A stretch of DNA of 64,000 nt from Lucifuga dentata (GCA_014773175.1 VXCM01000699.1:124001-188000); one strand, 5' to 3'; shown: positions 32,049 to 44,556, numbered from the stretch's first letter. Numbers and translations are program-made. Notes: generated by a model from the sequence alone, not told the origin.

Positions 32049-35000
32049 ATGCCCGCCAGCAGTGGTGCAGACTCGCTGAAGCCCAGCGCCTTCATCCCGG
32101 TGTGCACAGCCTCCTGCCTGCTCATCGGCTCCACCTCGCTGTTCTTCGTCTTCACGTAAGTTCAGATGCACGAGTGAAAAGTTAGTGGGACAAGTCATCC
32201 ATCCATCCATTTGCTGCCTAGCTATTATTTATTGCACGTTTAAACTAGCGTATAAGATTTTACTCGTGCATTCTCAGAAAAAAAAAATCATTTTGTGCAC
32301 AAAAAGAATAAAATCATATATTTCGTGCAGGAGAGGTAAAACGCCATGGATTTATATTCAAACAATCAAACCCTCCTCAACGTAACTAAAATAATACAAC
32401 TGAAAAAATAAAGATAAGAAACTAACACTTGGAATACTTATCCGAATTATAATTGTGATGATAATAATGTCAGATTCAATGATTTCTTAAAAGTATAAAG
32501 AGATGTTGAAAGGTGAACCATATTAAAATATGAAGTCCATAAGGTGGCACATCTGTGTCTAACCCTGTATGTTGAAAGATTGTGATCCTCTAGTTGGTTT
32601 TTAACTTCATCTACTTAAGATAATTAAAACAGTAGTTCTTAAACTGTGATACGTGTACCCCCTGTGGTATTTGAGATGATTTCTGCAGATAAGAGGAATG
32701 GCAGCTGAAATCTACTGGAATTGTTTTATTGTGGCAAATAATTCACAAGTAAAGTGGGTTTCATTAAGAAAAGTTTAATAATCTATTTTAATTAAGTTTT
32801 TTTTTTTTTGGTGAAAATAGCTGACTCAAATGTGTTAATACTAGTACAAAATGAGGTTGTGTGAATCATTATTTAAAGGAGAAATGTGAAAAGTGCATCA
32901 TCTCTACTTTTTCCTTCACTAACTTCACTCTTGGCAAAACCCACCAGGGACGACTAACATCTGACCTGGTTGGCTCACAGCGTGGGCTAGTCTGGGTTCC
33001 TGCCCGTAATATCTCTGCACTCCAACACAAATCCACCCACACAGCATATACCAGAATGTGATTATCACCCATGTGTTTTAATTTTAGCTGGAGAAAATCA
33101 AGAAAATGCTCTGCAAACTCTCTCTTCAGAACTGAAACCAACGTTGGCATGCAGAAAAATATTTACTGTAATACCCTATGATAAATATTTACTGTAATAC
33201 CCCATGACAAATACATTGGTCTTATGAGATATGTGATATTATGAGATGTCAGGCATTACACATGAAAAAACCCACAGATATACACTTTTAATATACTAAA
33301 TGAAGGCTTCAAGACTCATAGTGACCTTTAACCCCAATAGCTATATCTGTCCTAATTTCTCCTGTATTCACCAACTGAACTGTTTCTGATGGAATCTGAC
33401 ACCAGATTGAGAATACGGGATTAGGATTCTCTGGCCAATGTCAGGATCCTCCATCTGGGAAACACAGTCTGACATGTCTGACTTTACCCTCAGCTGTTTG
33501 TAGAGGCATTCAGATTCCCCTCAATATATATGATGACCTATTTGGAGTGAAACTCTCTCCGTGTTGGAATGCAATAGTATGTCATCCTCAGATTCACAGG
33601 ACAACATCATGCAACTTTTGGGACCTAAAACAGGCTCACAGACTGGAAAAGGTTGGAAAACAAACACTGACTTACTCCATCTATACTCTGCAGTATAGAA
33701 AAAAATCAATGATCTGCTGATGTGATGGATTAAAATGATTACTTCACTGGTACTGCAATGCTAAACTTGCAAAATCAGGATATATTGAGTTGAAGAGATT
33801 CTTTTAAATTAGCTCTGCCCAGTAGAATGCATCCCGGAATCTTTCATGGTTATTGGCTCAAAATGACCCCACTGAGAATCTCTGACCCTGATGAAAGTCT
33901 GTTAGTTGGTTTATTTGTTTGTTTGTTAGCTGGATTACTCAAAAAGTTATGAACTGATTTGACAAAACATGATGGAAGGGTGGGCATGGCTAAAGGAAGA
34001 ACCCACAAAATATTGGGCCCAATCTAGATCCGGGTGCTGATTTGGAAATGTTTAAAATGATTTATTAGCAATGCCAGATAGACATTTCTTTTGGGTCAAC
34101 TTTTTCAAAAGCAACACACCCAATAAAAAAGAAAAAAAAGAAAAAAGAAAAACCAGACATATTTATCTCTTGCTAGCACATCAGTAGAAGCAATTTGGTC
34201 AGCATCTGCATCTGGATGAATAGGTTGACTAAAATATATGTTTGGATGGGACATGTTAAGGGAATTACTACACGGTAAAAAAAATAGGGCAGAAAAATGC
34301 AAATATGGCTAATTGTAGCTGAGATGATGTTGATTCTGCAGCATGAAAACTGTTTTAACCTATCTTTAAAAGTACATTATTAGAGCAAGACAAATTCTGT
34401 CTGCTTGTTCAGCCCTGGTGGAGGTATGAGTGCTCTTCTAGTTTGTCTTGTGTCAATGATAATGTGTTCTTTGCAGCTTTTTGGCACTGTGTTATCCTCT
34501 ATAATCCGGATGTGCTTCATTCATATCATATCCTTTGGCAGGAAGTTAGAAACATTTTCCTTCAGGATAAAATCAGCTGCAAGTTGGTGTTTTATCAGCT
34601 GCCAGTGAATATTATGGTTTTCTAATATGAGCAGTTAGTTTGCATCGTGTGTGTTCGCCAAGTCAGCAGCTGCAGTGAATCCCTGGGATGGACAGGTGCC
34701 ATGTCCAGTTTAACACCCCTTGGTATCTCTGAAGCAAAGGGACATCGCCCATTGTCTGTCATAACATCATCCTCCCTGTACCCTGCTTATCACGAATCAT
34801 AGGATCATAAGTGAACGCACCAGTCAGCCCTCCATTATGGAATTTTAGCATTTAATCAAGGCAGGAATGGAATATGTTGTTACACATGAATTCATAGGCA
34901 GTTACAGCTGTTAAAAATCTTGGAATTATTAATGTCTTTACATCTGGGCCCCTCTGTATGTTTGCTTTTGGACTGCAAAAGTTCAGGCATGCTTCCATTT

Positions 35001-36228
35001 CTATGTCAACAGTTAAGACCTTTCAAAGTAAAGGATTTTTGGTCTTCCCTTGCCTGATAAGAGCCATCATTTGCTGCTTCCTACTTTTGTTCTTCAGACC
35101 TTGAACTTTTGCTTGTGTTAGTGCTCAGTGTTTTGTGTATTTTTAATTCAGTCACCTACGCCCAAAGTTCTTAAGAAATGTGTTTTTGTAGTTATGTAAG
35201 TTATGTATTACACTGCCTTGTCTCAGACAGTCTTGTTCTAATGGGCAATATGTGTTTGTAGAACACTGAGAATATGGCAAAATAATATCTTAAGTTTTAT
35301 TTCCTCAGTTCTAATGCAGTGAGGCACTCAGTTTTAGACCTTTAGGACTCAATTGTCAACAAAAATGACTTGAAAATTTGGATGTTTTAAAAGGAAAATT
35401 CCAACGATTAAAATCATTTTTTCTGTTTTTTGTTTATTAAATATTTCATAGCCGTAATTGTGAAATGATGTTATCTTTGTTAGACAGTACACAATGAAGA
35501 GAGGAAAACCGGCATGTTGTAAGTGTGAGATTCAGATAAACAGGATTTGAATACGTGTATGAGTGTGTGTGTGTGTGTGTTGTGGTGTATCTTTGTGAAT
35601 TTGTTTAGCTCAGAGGTTTTGTCCCAAAATGTGACTAATGGCATGGGGGTGATGCCATTTCTCAGACTGTCACAATATTTCACAAAAGCAGCTGTTACAG
35701 CCAAGTGCTGATCTTGCTGCTTGACTGACTGTGTGTGTATGTGTGTGTGTGTGTGTGTGTTGTCTGTGCCACTGACCCACTGTGGGGAAGAAGCCAGTGT
35801 AGAGATTGCAGAGCAGCTTACTGTTCTGTGTGATTTAATGCAGCTCTGGGCTCTTTCATTAGATGGGCTTGTCTTGCCATGCTGCGGTGTAATGAACTGT
35901 CCCGCTCTGTGGTCCAGATGGTGTCAGGCCAGTGATGGGACATCCGTGCACACGCCTCCACACTGCACCACACACTCCTCCACAAGAAACCAGTCAGATG
36001 AGGTGATACAGGCTTCTAGTACCTTCTTAGTTTTATTTGTATCTTGGCAATAGATTTAGATTAATGGTTCTCAAACTGTGGTGCATGTGCCACTGATGAT
36101 ACTTGGAGCACTCCCTGGTGGTCCGTGAGACAACTCTGGAAATTTTTGCAGAGAATCAAAACCATTGAAATCCATAGAAATTGTGTTATTTTGGTAAAGT
36201 ATTGACAAATAAAATGGGTTTTATTAAT

Positions 36229-36288
<60 letters not shown>

Positions 36289-39200
36289 GCTATCTATCGA
36301 CAGATAAACTACAATAATGAAAGAAAGGTCATGCAGTATTATTTAGCTCAATTCTCTGAATTAATCTTATTTGTTGATCTTATCTGGCAATATTTTCAAG
36401 ATTTTTTTTTTTTAAATAATATGAACAGCTCCAGTTCCAGTTTAATGTCACATGACAGTTTAAGCACGTGTCAAAACAGATATAAATCCAGCAGATCATA
36501 CTTTACTCTTTAATCTTTTTGTCACACATTTACTGGTTGTTTCATATCATTGAATAATGCTAAATTTGCTCAAATCTTTAAATAACTTCCTGTCCACCAA
36601 TTTTGCCACCAAAATGATCAAAGTTTGTGAATGTGTAGTTTTATCTATAATAAAAGTTAAAGACTACCAATCCTGAATCAAATGAGTTTATAGTGTTTGT
36701 GTGATATACAGAACAGTGATTTTACACTGTGAGAGGTGTGTTTTTAGTATCTAATATGAAGATTCCACAATGCAGTGGACTGGCAGAAATGGTCTGTAAT
36801 CCAGAGTTCATAATCCAGGGATTACTGGGTTTGCAGCTGGCATGGCACCAGCAGGCACTCCTCTTGGGGGTTCCCCTCCCCCACTGCCTAAAACCAGCAG
36901 GGGTTCTGGAATTTGAGCTAGACTGGGATGAGGTATAACTGAGATTAATGACTCTTATTCTATCTTTAATCATTCCTGGGTTCCTGTGGAGCTACAGGAT
37001 GTCTGAATTATTTTAATGGAAAATCTGATGTGAAATAAATTCGTTCAGACATGCACTTTATTTCAAAATTTGTCAGTGTTGTTGCTATGGTTTCTGAATC
37101 ACACCCGTAAGAAACTTGGAGATACAAGATAATATTTTACTTTTTATTATCATATATGTTACCAAACTTTTGACTTTCATAATCAAACTGAATATTCCCA
37201 CACCGTATATAGGTTAAACATGTGATATCCAGTCTAACACTGTTAATATAATCCACTGAATCTTCCTCCTCTATCAGCCTCAGTAACCTGATTTTACTGG
37301 TTCGCCCTCTAATCTCACACTGCACACATATAATTGTGCTCCCATTCTGTATAATTCAATACTTCAAAGCACACAGACTGAGGCAGGGAAAATATGATTA
37401 AATTTAAATTATTTGAAATATTAAAAGTTGAATTTAATGCCAGTTCCACCCACTTGAATGTCTACTTATTATCACACCCCTTCTAATCACTGCAATGACA
37501 AACACGCATTAAATTAAAGTAAGGAGGTTATTTTCATTGGAATTCTATCAACACAAACTGAAATAGCATCAATCTACTGAAGGCAGTTTTATAACAGAAC
37601 AAAACTGTGGCAGAGTTAGTTGAGAGCAATATCTGACTATCCTAAACCAGTGGTTCACAACCTGGGGGTCACGATCCCCCCAAGAGGTCACAAGATAAAT
37701 CTGAGTGGTGGGAGATAATCAGGATAAGAATGAAGAAACAAAAACATCTGCTCTGCAAAGTTATGCTTATTTTTTCACATTTTTCTCTAATCAGCTTTTT
37801 TTTTTTTTTTTTNTTTTTTTTTTTTTTTTGCGAAATACTTGACAATTTTACCTTTTCAGGCCTCCAAAAATAATTCCAATGAATCAATCTCAGCAGAGAA
37901 AATTATTATTTAGTTAACTCTGATGTATGCAACATGTGGCAAGGAGTCAAGTAGTTTTGAGGGTTCACAGTTCCATATTTGTTCCATGGGATCATTGTTA
38001 CAAATGGTATTCACTTTGAAATTGAAAAAAATTAGTTGCATTTTGCAGCACATTATTACATAAATTTTTAAGCTACATAATTTTAGCATAAGCGCAATAA
38101 AAAGCGCAGAGTGATCTGAAATGCATCAGGGAATATAGTTCCCAAAAGAAGACCTGAGTTTATCAAAAAATTTAAATGACCATGACTTCATGAGTCTGTG
38201 TGACTATTAACAGGCGAAACATCGATTTTTAAGGTGGGTGTATCACTTGAACATTTGATTTTGAAAGATTAAGAGATTTTGCAAAATATCAAGAAAGCTG
38301 AAATACAGTTTTATCATCTGGGAAATGGTTGTCAGTGCGTAGCATGTATGAAAATTGAATATATTAGGCTCAAAAATGCAAAATGGTGGTATAGTCCTTT
38401 AAACACATGTTGTCTTGTGTGTGTTCAGGTGTCCGTGGCTGGCTGTGACCATCTCTCCTGCTGTGCCACCATGCTGTACCATCCTCTTCCTCTTTGTGCT
38501 GGCTAACTTCACCATGGCAACCTTTATGGATGCTGGTGTTCTCCCAATGGGTTAGTCGTCACTATTCAAAGTGATGCTACTTTTCTCTACATGTAAAAAT
38601 GTTTATCATTTTTACATTTCACATATTGTTTCCAGCTAATGAGGATGAAGACAAGGATGACGACTTCCGTGCTCCATTGTATAAAAACGTAGATGTGAAG
38701 GGGGTCCAGGTCCGGACGAAGTGGTGTGCTTCTTGTCATTTCTACAGACCCCCACGCTGCTCACACTGCAGTGTGTGTGATCACTGTGTGGAGGTCAGTA
38801 GCGGCAAAAATGGAAGAATTTATTGGGTAAAGTCAATAGTGGAAGTCTGCAAGGAACACAGGGTAAAGACAAATGTGGTGATGGTGAAAATAGATAAAAT
38901 CAAGGACATGGATGGACCTCGCTTATGTGTGATGGAGAGAGTGCAGCTATGTGTGTGGAGGAGAAAATAAAGAGGGATTTCCACCAGTGGAGAGTGAGTG
39001 AAGCTGCATTGTGATGGAGGGAGGGGGAGAGCGAGAGACAGAGAGAGAGATCTCATTAATCAAGTTAATCCTTCTCTCCGATCCTTTGTAGCCTGTGCAG
39101 AAATGCAATCTGAAAAGACTTTGGATGACCGGCATTAAACACATTTAGAAAGCTGTGGATATTCCAGAAGTTACTGATCCTCTGATTAATGCCTGCTTCA

Positions 39201-42023
39201 GCTGAATATCAGTGCAAATATTTGATATAAACCAAGTTATAGATGTTCTGTCTTCTTTTGTCTTTTGGGGGGAATCTGTCTCTGTTTTTTTGCTTTCAGG
39301 ACTTTGACCATCACTGTCCATGGGTGAATAACTGCATTGGGAGGCGGAACTACCGATACTTCTTTCTGTTTTTGTTATCGCTGACGATCCATATGGTGGC
39401 CGTGTTCACCTTCAGCCTCATATATGTCCTAAACCACATGGATGACTTGTGGAAGCTGAACTGCACTGTCACATATCCTTACACACACTCACTGCATGTG
39501 TGTGTTTCTATGTGTGACCTTGAGACTAATGTAAAACAGTTTTCCTTAACAGTACACCCAGTCTGGTGGTGATTAGTATATCAGGGTTGTTTCTTATCCC
39601 GGTTGTGGGTCTGACTGGGTTCCATCTGCATCTGGTGTCCAGAGGACGCACCACCAATGAGCAAGTCAGTTTGATTGACTAAATACAAGATTTCTGTTAA
39701 AAAATACGTGTAGAGTAAACCTTTAAGTGTTCTTTTAACTTATTTTTCATGAAGGTAACTGGGAAATTTCATGGAGGAGTGAATCCTTTCACACGAGGCT
39801 GTTGCAGCAACCTGGAGTATCTGGTTTGCAGTCCCATCTCTCCACAGTAAGTGGGTATTTTTCCTGCCATATCTTCAGCATTTCAGGTGAGCTTTTACTT
39901 CACTGGCTGCCACATTGTTCTCTGTCAGGTACACAGCACGACCCTGCAATAAAGCAGATATCTGTGTTCAGCCTCCGTTCCTGAAGCCAGAGATTGACAA
40001 GCAGGTGCCAGTGAAAGTCAGCGATAATGGGATACTGAGTCAGGACCTCTGGAATAAAGTATGGATCAAGAAATTAGCAGCTTTATAGCCCTATTAAAAA
40101 TGTTGACATGCATCTTTTATGATTACATTCCTCATATTTATTCTCCTGTCAGCTGTCAGCTGACATCTCAACAGCTGGAGCTGTTGAGATGTCAGATATC
40201 AAACGGCCAAAAACTCCACCGCCACTGCCACCAAAACCAGATCACAGCCTGCTGAAAAGCCACCTAGCTGCTCTGGATGGTACTGCAGATAATATTTTTG
40301 TAGCTGCATACTTAAACAATGACAAAGACACTCAAAACAGGATATCTCCATTTTTATACATTGACAAAAACTCTGGTGTCTTTGCTAAACTATATTTAAG
40401 GATTTGAAGATTTAATTCCTGTATTATATTCTCACTGACCTCTTTTCCAGAAACAGGACATCACACCAAACTGGCCATTCCTGTATCCATTCCCACTGTG
40501 CCGCAGCTGCGGCCGGTCCTGGATGCCATATCCAGGGGATCATCCCCGATTCCTCCAGAGCAGGTCTGATATTGATTTGTTATGCTGTAAGATTGTGATC
40601 CAGAAAGACATGTACAAAGTATTGTGCTTAATACTTGTGGTTCCATTTAAATTCATTCATTCATTCTTCATAATAAGTACATTGAGTTTATACTTGGGTG
40701 CATTTGCTGCTAATACTGGATCCTGCTTTCTGACAGACATTTTTGTGGAATTTTTGGATTATTTTTTAGTTGCTGAAGACATTAGAGCAGCAAGGTATGA
40801 CCCGAAGTCCTGACCTCCACAATGAGTCCAAATACAGCCCTGCAAGAGGCCACCAGCAGGACAACCAGCCTGTCCAGACCAGCACCTTCTCCAGCCCGCT
40901 ACAGCTCAACTCTCTGACACTAAACTCCCGCTCCCTTACCCTCAGACACAGCTATCGCCACGGCAAGTCCCAGCTGCCTGCTACGCATGCTGATGGGTTT
41001 GGATTCAATCCCCCAACAGGTATGTTCTCTCCCAGCATGCTGCCTAACCATAGCAGCAGCCTCTCCTATGATAACCTCATCAACCCTGCAGACCCTCAGT
41101 TGCTGGTCCAGAGAGGGGTTCCTCCAGTTGGCTACCACCCCCACTTTATGGCTCTGGGCTCAGATGGGTCAGTGTTGCAGCATCCACCTTCTCATTCCTA
41201 TAGCCCCATGTTTATGGGAGTCGCCAGGCAGTCTCCTCAACCTAGAGACACCTCACCTTCTTTGCAGGGTCTCACCTCAAGGGAAGCCTCACCGTCTTTC
41301 CAGGGTTTCATTCAAAGAGACCTGTCTCCTGTTTTTCAAGGGCTAATGCCGAGGGATCTTTCATCCCAAGGTGTAACATCACGAGACCTCACCCCTCCAG
41401 GTCTGAGTATTCGAGACTTGACTTCTCAGAGTGTTCGAGACAGCCTCCAAGATCGTGGCCCGCAGGGCTTGACCCCTCAGAAGGCTGCTGCTGTGCGCTA
41501 TGACAACTTTTCAAAAACCATCATGGCATCGATCCAGCAACGAAGAGAGCTGGAGGAGAGGGAGAGGATGCTGTGTCTGCATGCCAGATCCCAGGCCCTC
41601 TACAGCCCAGACTTGGGTATCTATGACATCCCGAGCAGGAGGAGCCTACCGCCAGACAACATCAGACCTACAGGCTCACGTGGACCAACTCCTCTGACCT
41701 ATGGCTCCCAGGAATTTCTGCTGAGCACAGGTATCCTGGGTTATGGGGGGAGGAGCTCGGTCCTCTCCAGCTCCTCTATGTCATCTCTCACAAGGGGTCT
41801 GAAAACTTCCAGTTCTCCTCTGCAGAGCAGCAGCAACCTGCAGAGCAAAGGCAGGTCCTCCTCGCCAGCTTACAGTCCTCCTGACAGACAGACTCAACCC
41901 CTCCCCTCAGCAACGTCCACCCTGCCCCGTATGCCTTGCTCCTCCACCTCCTCCTATGGCACCATGAAACGAACCTCCGTCACATGCTCCAGTGAGGGGA
42001 AGGACTCAGTCTCGGGACCCTGA
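32049..42023 (+). CDS. zdhhc8: Palmitoyltransferase ZDHHC8
   Basis: A DHHC-type S-acyltransferase, which moves palmitate to cysteines of client proteins via an acyl-enzyme on the DHHC cysteine. Ten exons give 792 residues: 32049-32155, 38429-38550, 38636-38793, 39300-39472, 39562-39664, 39755-39846, 39929-40058, 40153-40279, 40451-40563, 40770-42023. [19 protein letters not shown] matches ZDHHC8, not ZDHHC5. TM1 is about 14-35 and TM2 48-66. The cysteine-rich domain reads [20 protein letters not shown], then [23 protein letters not shown] is 132-135. TM3 and TM4 follow, with the TTxE motif (TTNE) at 217-220. The long tail is Ser/Pro-rich. Oddities: the usual DPG motif after TM2 is DAG (70-72), intron 4 is a minor-class intron, exon 8 contains a perfect palindrome, and the tail ends GKDSVSGP rather than the EISV-type PDZ ligand of mammalian DHHC5/8. 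Confidence 0.95.
33880..34440. mobile_element. Dispersed repeat, copy A
   Basis: The stretch contains AGCTGGATTACTCAAAAAGT, GGGCATGGCTAAAGGAAGAA and, at its far end, TTGTTCAGCCCTGGTGGAGG. The same words, slightly changed, occur in the same order at 54525-55010. This is a repeat type widespread in teleosts; it has no open frame of its own and the family name is not certain. Confidence 0.65.
36231..36297. repeat. (ATCT)n microsatellite in zdhhc8 intron 1
   Basis: About 16 units of ATCT with one substituted unit near the end. Confidence 0.95.
38071..38398 (+). mobile_element. TTAA-flanked MITE, copy 3 (5'-truncated)
   Basis: Only the right half is present. It shares GCAGGCGAAACATCGATTTT-like sequence (AACAGGCGAAACATCG) and TATTAGGCTCAAAAATGC with copies 2 and 4 and ends TATAGTCCT next to TTAA at 38399-38402. 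Its end is 30 bases from zdhhc8 exon 2, so the acceptor tract of that exon is just outside the element. Confidence 0.75.
39473..39561 (+). other. zdhhc8: zdhhc8 intron 4: U12-type (minor spliceosome), AT-AG
   Basis: The intron starts ATATCCTT, the exact minor-class AT donor, and has TTCCTTAAC at 39542-39550, the exact U12 branch-site consensus. The acceptor CAG at 39559-39561 lies 12 bases from the branch adenine and gives [20 protein letters not shown], the same spacing as human ZDHHC8. An AC at 39554-39555 would also keep the frame but would add two residues and lie only six bases from the branch point. Intron length is 89 bases. Confidence 0.85.
40160..40195. repeat. zdhhc8: Perfect palindrome (17-bp arms) in zdhhc8 exon 8
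   Basis: CTGACATCTCAACAGCT, then GG, then AGCTGTTGAGATGTCAG: a perfect inverted repeat starting 7 bases into the exon. It encodes residues 298-310 ([13 protein letters not shown] region) of the acyltransferase tail. In the transcript it could form a strong hairpin next to the acceptor site. Confidence 0.95.
41244..41441 (+). repeat. zdhhc8: Degenerate RDLSP-type peptide repeats in the zdhhc8 tail
   Basis: In the last exon the protein runs through six or seven imperfect units of 10-12 residues of the form R-D/E-x-S/T-P-x-x-Q-G-L (for example [44 protein letters not shown]). The units are diverged at DNA level. Each has a Ser/Thr-Pro, a possible proline-directed phosphorylation site. Confidence 0.8.
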
Positions 42024-42141
42024 AATAAAAAAATAAATAAAAATACTCCACGTCTGCTGGTGTGATAGACTCATCTATGCAGTGTTAGTCTCAGTCTTCA
42101 CAGTTCCTAAATACTGTAAATTAGAGGCAGTTTGGGACGTT

Positions 42142-42195
<54 letters not shown>

Positions 42196-42460
42196 AAACA
42201 CAAATACACAGTGAAGCGAAATATTCCTGCACATGTGAGTTTCTCTTGACTGTTAATCCAAAAACAAGTGATTCTCAGGATAGTTGTGCCTCCTCTGTAA
42301 ACAGAAGAGCTATGTGTATGTGAATAATAAGACCTTATTGTTTGTGTGTTTTGATATTACTTTTGTGAAACAATTTAATATCACATTATATGCTTGATTT
42401 CTTCCTGATAGTAATATTTAGTTGTTTCTACGACTAATAAACATGATTTGTTAATTTTTC
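42024..42460 (+). other. zdhhc8: zdhhc8 3' UTR with (TG)n and poly(A) signal
   Basis: The UTR contains a TG dinucleotide repeat at about 42144-42193 and an AATAAA hexamer at 42436-42441 followed by TTTTTCC and GT-rich sequence. Confidence 0.6.
42144..42193. repeat. (TG)n microsatellite in the zdhhc8 3' UTR
   Basis: About 25 TG units, transcribed in the sense strand. Confidence 0.95.
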
Positions 42461-43989
42461 CTGCTTTTATGTTGTTTTCCTTTTGTCAATGGCTATTGCA
42501 GAAGGCAAAAGCTCCATTAGACAGTTTTTAGAAATTATAAATATTTATAAATAGTAAAATAAACATTGAGCAAGGCTTTAGACAAGAAAAGCACTGCTGC
42601 TTTTGTGTAGCAGAGGAAAAATGTATTTAACTTTTGTCCATCAATCTTGTTTTGAAGTTACTGTACCTGCGCTTTAACATGGCATCACTACAGTTTACTC
42701 AGTCTGATTTTCATTCAATTGATTAATATTTCCTACCTAAAATGTAGCTTAAACTGCTTTTCAAGCCACACATACACTCACACACGCACAAAAAAAAAAA
42801 AATAGTCATCAAAAGAGGTAATAAAATGAAGGAAAACTGCACATAAAAAGACAATGGAGACCACAGAGATCAATACACCACAGATACTGCAAAAGTCAGG
42901 AAAAAAATAAAAGACATGGCAAGCAATTTAATATTGGATAAAAATGTGAGAATAATAGAAGTAAAATACATTTTTAAAAAAAACTAGAAAATATCAATAT
43001 AAGGAAAATAACAGGAAACTTCAATAAAAGCCAGGGTATAAATAAATTTAATTAGGAACAAACATAACTAAAATAAGTAAGTACATAACTAAAAGAAGAG
43101 TAGGACTAAATAAAGTAAAACAAAACTCATTTCAAAGGACCGAAAAAAGATAATAAAATAATAAATTGTATTCATAAGAAGATATTGTGCATTAAAAAAA
43201 TGACATCACAACCTCTATAAAAGCCTAAGAACATCAAGTCAGACAATGAATTAATTCAGAATTTAATCAAAGCAGAATGCCAACTTTTCTCAAAAGCAGG
43301 AGAATGAATTACTGTAATTACTAACTGAATTGATTTGTATATGGCGCCCTCTAGTGGGATGTTTCAAGACATGGTACATGATGTATGGATGATAAGGTGG
43401 GCAGCCACAGAGATCCAAATAGATTTTGATATTGTGCAAAAATGCCTGAAAACATTTTGTGGATGAAATGCGTTAAAAGGAATAGGAAAGACCCGATGAA
43501 ATTTTACAGGTTGTCTTGTGATCAACCTTCAAATCTTACACACACGTTTACTTTGTTGTCACGTTATTGTCATTAGTGTTACTTGTTCCAATCTGAGTGC
43601 ACAACCATCATAGAAAAACAAGAAAAAATAAACATTATTTTTATCCATCCTGAATGTGTTTCTCTGGCTGTTTATGTGCACGACACATACAAACCAGTCT
43701 GAGGCACTCGTCTGCCTTTCTTCATGCATCCATGTGGCGTTTTGTTTCTCCAGACAGCAGCAAAACTCTTGACTGGTCTTCACTCATAATTCATTTGGAC
43801 TCTTTGTGACAGAATAGTTCTTAATGACAGGAACATTCATTACCTTGAGGTGGGACAGAGAATAACATGTTTCTGTTTAGGCAATAAATGACAAAGTTTG
43901 ACACTTTAAGGTTAGAATTAACAAATATGTGACTGATCTCTGCCCAGAGCAGAAAATGCAGCAGCATACAAAAATTTAAAAAAAATGAA

Positions 43990-44020
<31 letters not shown>

Positions 44021-44552
44021 GGTGTAGCATGCACAAAGTTTCTGAAGCAATAACATGTTACATTTCATGTAAAATTAAACCAAGTGCAAAAACCTCAGCA
44101 AAGATCAGGCTTGTTGTTCATCCAAAAGGTGTATCAGTGATGTTCTTTGCAGTCAGGAGATCATACTAACATGCAGGTGTTGGCCAGGAAAAAAGCCGGA
44201 GAAAGCTTATTGAGAATCTGAATCAGAGCGTTTCAGGGGGTTTTTTTGTTTTGTTTTTTCTCACTGGAGAGAGATGCTGAAAGAACCAATCAAGAAATCC
44301 AAAAATTCAGATGACTGAAACTCAACAGCAAGAAGGAAGAAGGAAGATCTGCAGGAGCTAACTGGCTACAGCTTTTTGTACACCTATGTGTGTAATTAGG
44401 TCATTGTCTTGCTATAAGTCATGTGCTACCAAACACAGCTCACGCCTTGAGGAACCCACTGGCTGAAAATGTGCCGCAAAGAAGCTTTAATGAAATGTGA
44501 GGCTGAAACAAGGAAACAAAAGATCAACACCAGCAGAATGAGAGTGAGGTTC
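42461..44552. other. Intergenic A-rich region downstream of zdhhc8
   Basis: No gene was found. The DNA is A-rich (42790-43280) with a long A run at about 43994-44020. A CTCF-like motif lies at 43344-43357. Open frames seen here follow low-complexity tracts. Confidence 0.5.
43344..43357 (-). promoter_or_regulatory. CTCF-like motif downstream of zdhhc8
   Basis: The minus strand reads CCACTAGAGGGCGC, matching CCASYAGRKGGCRS at all 14 positions. It points in the opposite direction to the motifs at 13308 and 24992. Motif match only. Confidence 0.5.
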
Positions 44553-44556
44553 TTAA

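Larger units (their letters stand above)
32156..38428 (+). other. zdhhc8: zdhhc8 intron 1 (6.3 kb), repeat-rich
   Basis: No exon could be supported inside. It holds hAT-like terminal fragments near 32630-32690, 36060-36150 and 37640-37720, a dispersed repeat at about 33880-34440 (shared with 54525-55010), GT runs at about 35567-35580 and 35728-35760, an (ATCT)n tract at 36231-36297, an N gap in a T run at 37813, and a truncated MITE ending 30 bases before exon 2. The stretches between are AT-rich and featureless. Confidence 0.6.

Noticed and set aside
39553..39561. AC acceptor (39555) or AG at 39552 for the U12 intron
   Set aside because: Both keep the frame but lie too close to the branch site and add residues not present in human ZDHHC8.
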